Positions 48,082-64,000 of a DNA stretch of 64,000 bases are shown in pieces. The translations under genes and the position numbers were made by a program. Every line of letters begins with the position of its first letter. Position 1 is the first letter of the stretch. The notes beneath the pieces are model-generated. The model did not search any database and was not told the DNA's origin. It saw nothing but the letters and a program-made list of their open reading frames with translations. The stretch is from positions 1,092,501 to 1,156,500 of the forward strand of contig NC_036455.1 in the NCBI RefSeq assembly GCF_002775205.1, written 5' to 3'. The DNA is from Xiphophorus maculatus (taxonomy: Eukaryota; Chordata; Actinopteri; Cyprinodontiformes; Poeciliidae).

Positions 48082-49010
48082 CAGAACTGCAGAATCGAAG
48101 CCTGGTTCTAACCTCAGAGGCCTGTTCAGTGAAACTGTACTGACAACTGCCATCCCTCTGAGGAGGATCCATCAGTGCAAGTGACCTCAAGAAGCAATAG
48201 TAGCTTTTTCCTGAACAATTCACTGGAAGACAAATGACAATTTACCACAGTTTTATTGTCAGTTTTTTCTTTTTTTTTTGAGGTGACGACAAGCTCTGAA
48301 CTGTAGCAACATGTTTTTTAAAAGTGCCTACATGGAGTTTTGCGCCTTTCAAGTTTGTGGAGAGAAAACTGTATGATGGTTAAACTTTGACAAGTCGGGA
48401 AGGAAAAAAAAAAACCCTGCTTGTTTACAAGGCGCGGTAAAGACGGTACAGTAGATGTAACAGATGAAAAATGACCCCAGCCTCTTTTTCTACAAAAATA
48501 TATTCCTGTTACTGGTGTTTGTACAGCTCTGCACGTTGAACTAATCTGTAATTCTGTATGACTAATTCCTTGTACCCCAGCAATATTGCTATTATCCAGT
48601 TAAGCATTTAATGTCTTCCATTTCAAAATATTCACTTCTTATCTAGCCTTATCTTTCTGGCTGTGGATGACAGTTGCTTCACTGACATGGGGCTAAATCT
48701 TTACTAGCACCGTTTTTTATGGAACAAAGCACAGGCGCAAGAACCAGTAGTTTTAGTTTCTCATGCCACACTCTTAGCTAAACGCTTTGCGCCACAAATT
48801 GTGAATTATCACAACAGGAAACTTTGATTTGTCTCAGCATGATGTAATGTGGCTCTAACCCCCAAAAGCAAGGTGGTAGGTGTCACAGCCATTATTTAGA
48901 TTTTTTTCTTTTCTTTTTTGCCAAAGTAGTTGGTACAGATCTCTTTTTTACATGCTAACTTTGGTTGAAGTTTTTAAATTAACCAATAAAATGTATTTAA
49001 GTCAAATGAT
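48082..49010 (+). other. bloc1s4: bloc1s4 3' UTR
   Basis: A first good AATAAA lies at 48985-48990. A second at 49357-49362 could give a longer transcript. The region has T-rich tracts and no coding potential. Confidence 0.55.
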
Positions 49011-49779
49011 CTCATGTCCTTATATTATTATATTAATTCCCTTATACTAATTTGTACAAATGTTTATTTGCTCTACAAACCTGGCTGTGCACTGAAAGCC
49101 AGTAGAATTTGAGCTTTAGAACAAGGTGGCCACATGTTTGAAAAGCTCTTTTAGATTAGTTCTGATTTACTCTTTTTGTACACTTTTGTTTGTGTTGCTT
49201 ATTTGATTGTCCAAATAAGTAATGATTGGGGCATTTTGAAAGCCATATCCCTTTTGATATTGGATGTGAGCAGCTGGAAGGATTTTTACTCTTTTTGTTT
49301 TCTGTCGGTTCTGATGTGTTGTTGTTTTTTTTTGTTTGTTTGTTTGTTTGTTGTTAATAAACTACAACCCCCAAATTCTGCCAAAGGAGGCTTCGTGGAT
49401 GCAGAGCAGAAGAGGAGGAAGTTAAACCATCTCTCCCATCAATCATAAGGTGCAAGAGTTACATTCATGTCCCTACTTTCTAATCATCATCTAATTTTAA
49501 TAACTCGTGAATGTATATTTTTCTTCAGCAATATGTCATATGTATACTGGAAGTACCATCTTAATTTTAAAATGGGAAATTAGTTTAAAAAAAAAAGATA
49601 ATATTAAAACTCAGCAATATCCATGACCATATCCAAACTTAAATTTGGGTCTAGTGATAGTAAGATTGTAAATCACTAAAATCTTTTAATATTTCTGGAT
49701 TGCCGATATCTACAACTAGAAAATAAGTAGTCATGACTGGTTTTAACTACTTTGGAATATGAAAAGGAAATTTCCGCTC

Positions 49780-49979
49780 CGCCCTCGAGTCATCAATTGC
49801 AGCCGTCGTATGCGCTGTTGACATAAAAGGAGCGGACCCGCACGAACCATGAGAAAGTTCCTTCCAGAGCCCTGATTGGTTAACGTGCAATGACGTCACG
49901 CGTTAGTTACAACTCTCAGGAAGCGGGAACACGCAACGTCGACTTCAGTCAACTTTATCACGTTGGTTTGTCGAGCAAA
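49780..49979 (+). promoter_or_regulatory. nutf2: Probable nutf2 promoter and non-coding first exon
   Basis: A GC-richer block contains a palindromic CRE TGACGTCA (49891-49898), an inverted CCAAT box (GATTGGT, 49874-49880) and GC-box-like GGAGCGG. A donor-like CAAA|GTAAGT at 49980 would end a 5' UTR exon that splices to the acceptor before 51325. The transcription start is inferred. Confidence 0.45.
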
Positions 49980-51340
49980 GTAAGTCCAACCAAAAAAAAA
50001 CACGATACCGTGTGCTTTGTGCCAGGTGTTTATTAAAACGCAGCAGTATCCACACTTTTTGCCGGGAGGAGCTAAATGAATGATAACTAGGAAAACTTGA
50101 GGATGAACTTTTCGAAGAAAATAAAAAAAAACTGGCCGTTGCTCGTGCCCTGCTAGCAAATGGTGTTTAACTTTGCCTAACATGACTAAACTTATTGAGC
50201 GCCAAATGCTTTAATCTTTCAGTAATAACATATTTTGACTGTTCCATATTGATTATTAGTTGTAATTACGCTTTTACAGGAAGGGCTACGAGTGAGCTGT
50301 GGTTTATTGAGCGTCATATGTTAACGGATTTACTGACATTTTTTAACATCCACCGCAATAACACGCGAAGCATCTTATAAATGGAAATTTTACATGTGAT
50401 CTTTTGGTTATGGTGAGTCTAAAATGATCTTTTTAAACAGAGCACTAAATAGTTGTAATAGGTTGGAATAGAAATGTATTTTATTTCTATTCCCACAGTG
50501 GGCAAATCTGAAAACTAAGCAAAAAAAGGAAAGATTTACAGCATAAAATAATGCTCTGTAGTTGTTAAAATGGCACTCAGTTTAAAAGAAATATGCAACT
50601 GAGTAGGTTAAATTAACACGACATGCAGATCTGCTTGCATTGATCTAAATGCCATTTTAAGGGAGGCAATATTCTACAAAAATCTCAAAGTCAAAGAAAG
50701 TAATATAGTAAGTAAATCACACTAACCCGTTGTTGTTGTTGTTGTTGTTGTTGTGTTTTTAATGGACCGTAGAATTTCAAGTTCAAAATTCTAGTTATTC
50801 TAGTTCCATAAATTTACATTTGATCACATTTTGTGATGTAACTAGCATAAGCCTCTGTTTATTTTATGTGGTAATTAACGCAAAGCAATTTAAATAAAAA
50901 AAATTATTGTGATTTGTGTTCCAGTGTGTTTTAATTTATTAAATACTGAAGTGTATCATAAAACTTCAGCTATAAGTATAATAAGATATTTCCAGTTTAT
51001 TCTATTATCTATTAAGTGCACAATAATTAAGATGTTGTGGCTATTGACAGGGATCATGAAATTAAACGTCTGTGTTAAGATTTATGTACTACAGTTCATA
51101 AATAACAATTTTTGTTCAAACTAGATTTCTTCCTGTCAGTTTTGCATATATTTCATATAAAATGATTAGATTATTTGTTATTACATAAATAATTAATAGT
51201 TTAGAGCCCAGTTCTGACCCCTGGTGTAGACCATAGGTATTCTCCATGCATGAGTTTATTAACAGAAGTTAATCGCCTGTTGTAATCATAACACCTATGT
51301 TTTGTACTTGCTCAATCTTCACAGATCCAAAGTCACACAC

Positions 51341-52499
51341 ATGGCAGGCAATAAAGAAATATGGCAAAAGATTGGAGAGAGCTTTGTTCAGGAATATTAC
51401 AACCAGTTTGACAATACCAACAGGATGGCACTTGCTAATCTCTATGTAAGTTCTGCATTGTGGCATAATTCTTATTGGTTATATCTACATATTATCCCAT
51501 TTTGCTTTAATCCCACTCAGCGTAAATAACAATCCTCCGTTTTCTCCCCCTCAGTCACCCAGCGCCTGCCTGACATGGGAGGGCTCACCTTTTCAGGGAA
51601 GAGAAGCAATAGCTAACAAGCTCGTGGTAAGCACATTGTGATAACAGTGTTGATATGAATCAGAAAAATGTCTGCATCCAGTCTCAATTATTGAATAGAC
51701 CTCCTAAGAACCAGCAACTCTCCCTATTTACTAACAAATGATTCCTGTTTTTGAGTCTCTATTGCTAATTTATTTAATAATTTTATGTTTTATTCTCAGA
51801 ACTTGCCTTTCAAGCAGATCAAGCACGTCATTACAGAGCAAGACTCCCAACCAACTATCGACAGTTGTATCCTCATCATGGTCTTTGGACAGTTAAAGGT
51901 AAACCAGTCAATAATAGCTTATCGTTTTCAGGTGGTGCCACCATCACTTAAAGTTTTGCCTATAAACATACTCTGACATGTTAAGTACACGTGCATAACA
52001 CATGTACATAACGTGCGGCTAACTGACTCTTTTGGATTCAAGTAATATTTAAAATTTAAAGTATCTTTAAATCTCAAGTGTCTTGGTGCCATTTTGCTCC
52101 CATTTTACTTTTGAAAAAATTATATTTGTAAACTGGGTAGGATTTTCACTGGCAGTAGCTTTATACCTTGGTTATAAGTGGTGCTATCTAAATGTAGGAG
52201 ACATTGTTGGAGCATTCTTTTATTTATTTATAAATATACTATATATATATATCTTTTCCAGTGATGTGGTCGTTACTAGAAATGTAACCTAACTTTAAAA
52301 CAAATTTTTGCAACTGTGCTTGCTGGAGATTACTTGCGGCAGTATTTAAGTGAAAATATATTTTGTTTTTTTCTTTCAACAGGCGGATGATGATCCACCA
52401 ATGGCCTTTCATCAGGTGTTCATGCTGAAATCCCAAAATGGCGGATGGGTTTGCACAAATGATGTGTTTCGTCTGGGGGTGCACAACATACCAGTGTAG
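51341..52499 (+). CDS. nutf2: Nuclear transport factor 2
   Basis: Four coding exons, 51341-51445, 51555-51626, 51800-51898 and 52383-52499, give 130 residues; human NUTF2 has 127. NTF2 is a homodimeric cone-shaped protein that binds FG nucleoporins and carries RanGDP into the nucleus, where it is recharged to RanGTP. Conserved features: a Trp near the N-terminus (IWQKIG), SACLTWEG with Glu44 (human E42), FGQLKADDDP with Asp94 and Asp96 (human D92, D94, which contact Ran), and the end [14 protein letters not shown]. The coding start lies 16 bases into an exon after a TTCACAG acceptor. Fish have more than one NTF2 gene; this could be the one named nutf2l. Confidence 0.92.
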
Positions 52500-52595
52500 T
52501 GATCTGGATTTTTTTATACAACCTGTTCTGAACTGACTTTGTTGTTGTTCTGCTATATGACAGGACTGTATGGTTGAATGCTGACAGTTCAATCA

Positions 52596-52601
52596 ATTAA
52601 A
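52596..52601 (+). terminator. nutf2: Variant poly(A) signal of nutf2
   Basis: ATTAAA about 100 bases after the stop codon is the first reasonable poly(A) signal. A second ATTAAA lies near 52654. The rrm2b start codon is only 400 bases after the nutf2 stop. Confidence 0.45.
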
Positions 52602-52783
52602 CATAAATGCTGTACTTGCTGTGTTGTTGCTATGCAAAATAACATTCCTTTCAAATTAAAGAATTTAGTATTCTAAACTAAAATGTTTTTTTATTATTAT
52701 TATTATTTCATTATATTATAAATATAAATATATTGTCTGCTATAAAGTTTTGTAATATGTTCCATTATGTGGATGTGGTTTCG

Positions 52784-52791
52784 TTACGTCA
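52784..52791 (+). promoter_or_regulatory. CRE-like TTACGTCA upstream of rrm2b
   Basis: TTACGTCA lies about 110 bases before the start codon in the short gap after nutf2. It is followed by a CCGCTAGAGGCGC stretch that partly resembles a CTCF or YY1-class site. Function is inferred. Confidence 0.3.
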
Positions 52792-52899
52792 CATGTCAAG
52801 TATCTTGCCGCTAGAGGCGCTGTGGTGCTCCGTGTGGCACATTAAAGGGTTATGGCTCCGAGCTCCAGATAGCAACCAAACGCAGTTTATTCGTCGAAA

Positions 52900-58684
<5,785 letters not shown>

Positions 58685-58885
58685 AACCAAGGGAACACTG
58701 TCATTACTGTCCTGGCTTTCACAAAGCAATCACTCCCTGAATTACATTTGAAGTTTTCTTTATCCAAACGAAACAAAAACTTCTTAGTAGGTGTTAAATT
58801 GGGAAAAATACAACCTCAGATAAACAACATATGACATAATAATATGACATAATGCTTGTATAATAAAAGTGAAGCCTTTTCTTGT
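58685..58885 (+). other. rrm2b: rrm2b 3' UTR
   Basis: A canonical AATAAA at 58862-58867, about 180 bases after the stop, marks the likely mRNA end. The following 1.1 kb up to mtdh is AT-rich with nothing else recognised. Confidence 0.7.
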
Positions 58886-60038
58886 TGGTTATCTGGGATT
58901 TTATGTATAATTTTTTTAACACTTACTAAGACGAAGCTGGTTTACATTTTATGGTAAGATGTATAGCCTTAGAAATTAAAAAAGGCATACTTTATTTTTT
59001 TGTGACTATTTGTTATATTTGATCTATTTGTATTTTCTTTGGCAAAGTGGACATTAGGTAAAACATGCCAAAGTTTTGTTATGTTTCCTTTAGATTAAAT
59101 CAGTTTTCATTATGTTGGAAAGTTACTGTTTGCTATTACTTCTTCACACAATTAACAACTTGTAAAGGCAGTATGGAAAACGAACTAAATCCTGAAAGCA
59201 TTTTTGTTGGTTTACATTTGGTTTACTCACTTTAACAGTGTACTTTGCGTTTCTATGGTCATAAATTATGCGCGAGTCTCCAAAGACGATTATATTCCAA
59301 CTCATTTTACATTAAACGGTGATTTTTAAACAAGACTACGCCTCCTGTGGTGTGGTGTTCTGGATCATGGCTTGGTTGGTTTTGTTTTAGGCTTTTATAT
59401 TCAGTGAAATATAGTTTGCAAATAAAAATCAAGTTTTGTTGGAAAAAATAAGCTTATGTGCTTATTGCTAGAGCCTACACCAACATTTAGTGAAAGATTG
59501 GTAATAAATATTTCTGTTGTACATGAGTCAAGTAATTGGATTTCTAGACGGCATGTCAAGCTTATGTCCAGAATTTTCTGTAAAGTCAGTACAAATTATT
59601 TATGCAAGTTCTGCTTTTTTTTTTATTAATTGACTATGGTAATTTAGTTAATTATAACTAGAGTTATAAAGAGTTTAATTGCCCCCGACCAGTTTAGTTA
59701 TTGATCATCTTCTGATGTCATCAACACAAATACAAATAAAGCAGAATGTTAGCTGTTTTTTTTTTCTTCTTCTTCTTGATTTTGCTTTTTATTTTACATT
59801 TGTGAAATCTATGGGTTTAAATCAGTACTTTACTACTTAACTGAGTTTGTATTATTAGTGGGTGTTTGTTAATGGAGTGGAAAATACCCCAGTGGACAGT
59901 ATCTAAGTGCCGTGAATGGAGTTTTGATTTCTTGCAGCGAGATTAGATTAGCCACTCCTCCCACACACGGATGCGGAGTAAAATGAAAGCTAACAGCTAG
60001 TGCGGTTTGTTCGCATTTTTGTTTTGTTTTTGTCAAAC

Positions 60039-63000
60039 ATGGCTGGGGACTTGCGGAGTTTCGCGCTGGAAAAAGCCGAGCTGCTCTCTAGCCGTTTACG
60101 GGAGCTGGTGTCTTCGGGACAAGGCTTGGTTCGGGCCCAGTTCGGAGTGGATCTGGGTCTGAAGCCCGAGCTGTACCCGAGCTGGCTCATCCTGTCAACG
60201 GCGGCGGTCGGTCTGCTGCTGCCGCTGCTGCTCGGGGCGTCCTGGGCCGCTTTCTGCGGCGGCGGCGGAGGGCGACGGGTCGGCAAAAAGCGGGCTTCCC
60301 AGGTCAACCAAGGCGGCGAGGAGACGGGAAAGGCCAGCGCTAATAATAAAAGTGTCAAACCAGAGGAGCCGAAAAAGAGAAACAGAAAGAAAACCGGCGA
60401 CAAGGTGAGGAAGTAGGAATGAGATGTCTCATCTCAATGGCTGAATGAAACAAGCGATTTTCCTCATTGTGTTTTACTAAAGATGCTCTCTCTAGTGGAG
60501 AAAAATAAATAAATAAAAGTAAATATAGCTATATTTGTTTACAACAGCTACCATTTTACGCTAGTTTACCTCAGCTGCCTTCCATATAATAAACTAAGCA
60601 TGAGCTTGACGCTCACTTTGTGTCCATAGATGAATTACAAACTAAAGAAAGCAATAATTGTACCTACAATGACTTAGTTAATATGTAATGTATACAATTT
60701 CTGTTGGAAAAAAATGAGAGATATGCTAACTAGCTACGTGTTGCTAACTGACACGTCACTGATTAGGTTATAGCGCCCAGTAGTGATGGCCTCCATTAAT
60801 AAAACCTCCTTCGGGTGATACTTCCTATAGCACCGTATTCCTTTCTGTAATAAAAAAGACTCCTGGAAAAAGTCCTCAATGATTCAATAAAGAGTTGAGG
60901 AATCCTTCATTGTTTTTTTTTAAGTCCATGCAAATAAGTAAAATCGTCCTGAAATACGACATTTGCACAGGTCATCAGTTGCAGTGAATCCTTATTTGTC
61001 CATCATGCCAATGTTAGGATACTGATCACCGTCTGTAACAGGTGGGCATGAAAGACAGTCAAAGTCAATCCAAATCCACAAAATATGTTGTTGGCATGCA
61101 GGATTTTAATGCAAATTACTTTATATATCACAGTTGACCAAAAACTGTATCCAGCAGATGTTGATGATGACCCTGACTGGCCTTCAGTCATTCAGCCCCA
61201 TAAGTAAGAGTGAGGCACTGGGTACTTCATCCGTTGGATAGGGCCACATGTGCCAGCCTTGTTTCTCCATGTGCATCACAATACTATGGCTGGTTCAATA
61301 CTGTTCCTTCTTTGGATAACTTTTAATAGCTGATGATCATTGTAGACTGGGAACAACTCTGCAGATCTGCAATTTTGGATATAATCTGTATCAACCATTA
61401 CATTTGGTGCATGTTTAATTCTTAAATCTGTACTTTTAGCTGTTTCTGCTGCTGCTTTAGCACAGTGTTAGCTTGTTGTCAGTGCACTGAGGAAGTGATC
61501 ATCAGTGTTATTTACTTCACTTTGTCAGCTTTAACAGTGTTATGTTGCATGACGTAGCTTGATTAGCAAATTTACGGTATTTACAAAGCAAACTGACAAT
61601 AGCTTGTGTTTTGTTTCATGTCTTTGTGTTACAGAAGACTCAGTCCAATGGTCAGCCGCCGGTCGTTGCTCAAGAGGAAGTTAAAGAGATTGTGGCAGCT
61701 TCAAAAACAGCTACACAGATTAAAGCTGTTAAGGTAAGACCAAAATTAAGGGGAATCGAAACTGAACAAGTAAGCTACAAGTTTTATTTGATGGTTTGTC
61801 TTGTAATGGTCTAATTATTGCTTCTGAAGACAATAATCAAACGTTTTTCGTTGTTGGATTTTCAAAATCTCAGCAGGTGCATGAGGTGCCGCCCCTGGTG
61901 CAGGTGAAAAAAACCAAGAAGAAACCTAAGACAGATGTGAAACCAGTTCAGGTGTTGCCCACGAGTGACGTGAAAGAACCCGATGATGGTGCGTCTCCAC
62001 TGGAGGGATTGTCACTTTCAAGCCATTTATACTGTTAGCCTAGGCTAGCCCCTTGTAATATGCAGGGATATTCCACCTACACTTGAACTGCAAAACATAT
62101 TATTGAGATTTTAAATGATAGGCTAACATTGTAAGCTGTTCATAGGTTTTTACAAAAAAAAAAAAATCTTAAAAGTACCTCGGAGGTTTGTTTGGGAACA
62201 TTAGTGAAAAAAACCCCAGAAAAAATACAAGTTAGGAATGTTAGGTTATGAAACAAAATTCCAACTTTTAAATATGCAATGTAGCAACTAAACTGACAGA
62301 CTAGGCAAGAATAACATTATAGCATTGCTCAGAGGTTCCCCTACTAACAGGACAAATACTCTAAACATGCAATCAGAAAAAACTGGAAAGATTTAAATCA
62401 AAGTCTGACCCTAAATTCATTTGTGAATTAAAGTTCACAGAGGCTCTCCAATACTCCTACAATGCACTTGTGCAAATTAGTAAAAGTCTTAAAAAAAAGT
62501 TTATTCTTATAGAAGGTTGTAGTTGCTTAATCATTCCTTGTTGCTTCGTCTGTATTTCTCCAAGGTGCATGGGAGACTAAAGTCAGCAATCGAGAGAAGC
62601 GGCAGCAGCGAAGGAAGGACAAAGGTTCAGAGGATTCTGGGAGCCCGGGAGGCGACAAAGCTTCCAAGGCCCACGTCGAAACACCTGCAGCCTCAGCAAC
62701 GTACAAAAAGAAGAGAGGAAACAACGGTAATCATCCTCTGAAGACTAAATTCATTGTTCTCATTGGTTTCAATAAGAGAATTTGATGCCACACCCAAGTT
62801 TAAAGTGGTTGTTTATACTCGCTAACACAAGCTTTATATACTGAGTATGATGTCGCAAAGTTGATATTGACACATTATTTGCTCTATATGTGATGCAGAG
62901 AACCAGCATTGGAGACCGAACACAAAGGGAGACGGAGCCAGTGGGAAAGGCAACACTGAAACATTGAACTGTAAGTATGTTCTGTACTTTTCTTAATAAG

Positions 63001-63407
63001 TTTTGACCTGTTACATCTTAATGTCGTGGGAGATAAACTTAAGAGGAAACAAATAAACATTTAAACTTGAAATTCTTTTGTTTCATTTTGAGTTTTGCAA
63101 CAATTCAAACAGCATGAAGCACCAGTTTAACAGCATATTTATCTAACATAACGATGCTTTGAATGCCACCCAGGATGTCTAGCAGCAGTATCGCAAGTCA
63201 TGCATTTCCCTTTTTTGCTACTTCTTTTTGTAGCTTCCTCTGCATGGAGAGCAGAGCCTACAGTCAATGGTGAAGGCTGGTCTGATGTTCCATTGAAGGC
63301 CACTGGTCAAGCTGGTTCTGTGGAAAGAAAGAAGTGGAGCTGCATGCCTCCATCTGCACAGTACAGGTCCCAGTCTGACCCCCGACCCTGGGCTCAGGAG
63401 TCTCAAG
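60039..63407 (+). CDS. mtdh: Metadherin (AEG-1/LYRIC), 5' part of gene
   Basis: Six exons are visible: 60039-60404, 61635-61733, 61874 (or 61877)-61988, 62565-62726, 62899-62970 and 63234-63407; the rest lies beyond the window. Metadherin is a single-pass membrane protein of the ER and perinuclear region that also acts in the nucleus; its central region binds SND1. Seen: one hydrophobic segment (about residues 49-73, WLILSTAAVGLLLPLLLGAS), a Gly/Arg stop-transfer, Lys-rich blocks (KKTKKKPKTD), and AWETKVSNREKRQQRRKDKG, which matches the human AWETKISHREKRQQRKRDK. TVNGEGWSDV matches the human TVNGGGWNEK. The start MAGDLRSFALEKAELLSSRL is chosen over an upstream in-frame GTG because the family starts with a short N-terminal helix. 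Confidence 0.92.
62100..62460 (+). mobile_element. Tc1-like remnant in mtdh intron 3
   Basis: CCTCGGAGGTTTGTTTGGGA, AACATTAGTGAA, GTTAGGTTATGAAACAAAAT and AACTGACAGACTAGGCAAGA follow the order of the 5' half of fish Tc1 elements. Decayed, no frame. Confidence 0.6.
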
Positions 63408-63559
63408 GTACCACTGCTATTCCCGTGTACTTTCACATATGGAATCAAGAGTTTATGAGATGGATTAGCAAAATAGTGCGTAATTCAGTTCAATTCAAAA
63501 GTACTTTATTAATACAAATGCAGAATAAACAGGAATAGGAAAAGTCACACATGATTCCA

Positions 63560-64000
63560 ATATTTTTTTACAAACTGAAAAGTGTGGCATGTGTTTTTTC
63601 TTAAAGCCGCTTAGACTCTGCCCATCCTTATGGCTCAGTATCAGTCAGATTAAATGATTGAGTTAATTTTTGAACAAGCGTGTTCAAGTTTTGGTGCAAT
63701 TGTCAGTAAGATTTAGGTCTGGACTTTGACTGCACTGTGTAGCTGGCAACCTGTAGCTCAGGTTGCCATGTTTAGAGTCGTCATCCTGCTGAAAGTTGAA
63801 CCTCTCCCTCAGTCTGAAGTCTTGAAGCCGTTTACAGTTTTTTTTCTTGCCTGTCGAAGAAAAGCATATCCACAGCATGATGCTGCCGCCATCGTTTTAC
63901 ACCGAGGATGGTGTGTTCAACATGATGCGATAGTTTGTCCACCGCAGCATATAGGCAAAAAATATTCAGTTTGTGTCTTAGCTTACCAAAGCACGAACTG
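63560..64000 (-). mobile_element. Tc1-like transposase remnant in mtdh intron 6
   Basis: Minus-strand translation at 63684-63878 contains FNFQQDDDSKHGNLSYRLPA and CSQSPDLNLTDN, clear relatives of the Tc1 DDE-domain motifs FQQDNDPKHTA and SQSPDLNPIEN. Further right, CAGCATGATGCTGCCGCCAT and GTGTGTTCAACATGATG continue the same gene in the same orientation. The copy is truncated by the window edge and frameshifted. Confidence 0.8.

Noticed and set aside
60000-60038. Upstream in-frame GTG start for metadherin
   Set aside because: A non-ATG start giving MRFVRIFVLFLSN has no family support; the ATG at 60039 gives the expected short N-terminal helix before the membrane segment.

Overview
The window is vertebrate nuclear DNA, most likely from a percomorph teleost; the species cannot be named from the sequence. 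The evidence is split genes with GT-AG introns, fish-type DNA transposons (hAT, piggyBac, Tc1, SINE), AT-rich introns, and five genes whose translated exons match vertebrate families. All five genes lie on the plus strand. The identifications come from comparing translations with remembered family sequences, not from database searches.

Layout: 1-4294 is upstream DNA with no recognisable gene. pard6g (4295-41104) is a three-exon polarity gene with introns of about 6.3 kb and 29.2 kb. The large second intron holds most of the transposons here, including a hAT MITE, a Tc1/mariner-type MITE, a complete non-autonomous LTR retrotransposon with identical LTRs and a repeat-built 751-residue ORF, and a nested pair of DNA elements ending about 80 bp before the last exon. 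bloc1s4 (44465-48081, five coding exons) is a BLOC-1 subunit of lysosome-related organelle biogenesis. nutf2 (51341-52499, four coding exons) is the RanGDP nuclear import factor. rrm2b (52900-58684, nine exons) is the p53R2-type small subunit of ribonucleotide reductase. mtdh (from 60039) is metadherin; six exons are visible and the gene runs past the right edge.

The genes do not form one pathway; this is an ordinary gene-dense neighbourhood. rrm2b and mtdh are also linked in human (8q22), so that part looks like conserved synteny. The human counterparts of the other three lie on different chromosomes.

The most unusual feature is the LTR element at 30505-33742. It has 351-bp LTRs that I read as identical, a 5-bp target duplication, no visible protease, reverse transcriptase, RNase H or integrase, and an internal region made almost entirely of in-frame tandem arrays, one of them 22 copies of a 27-bp unit. 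A second notable point is loss of a proline that I recall as invariant in the PARD6 PDZ domain.
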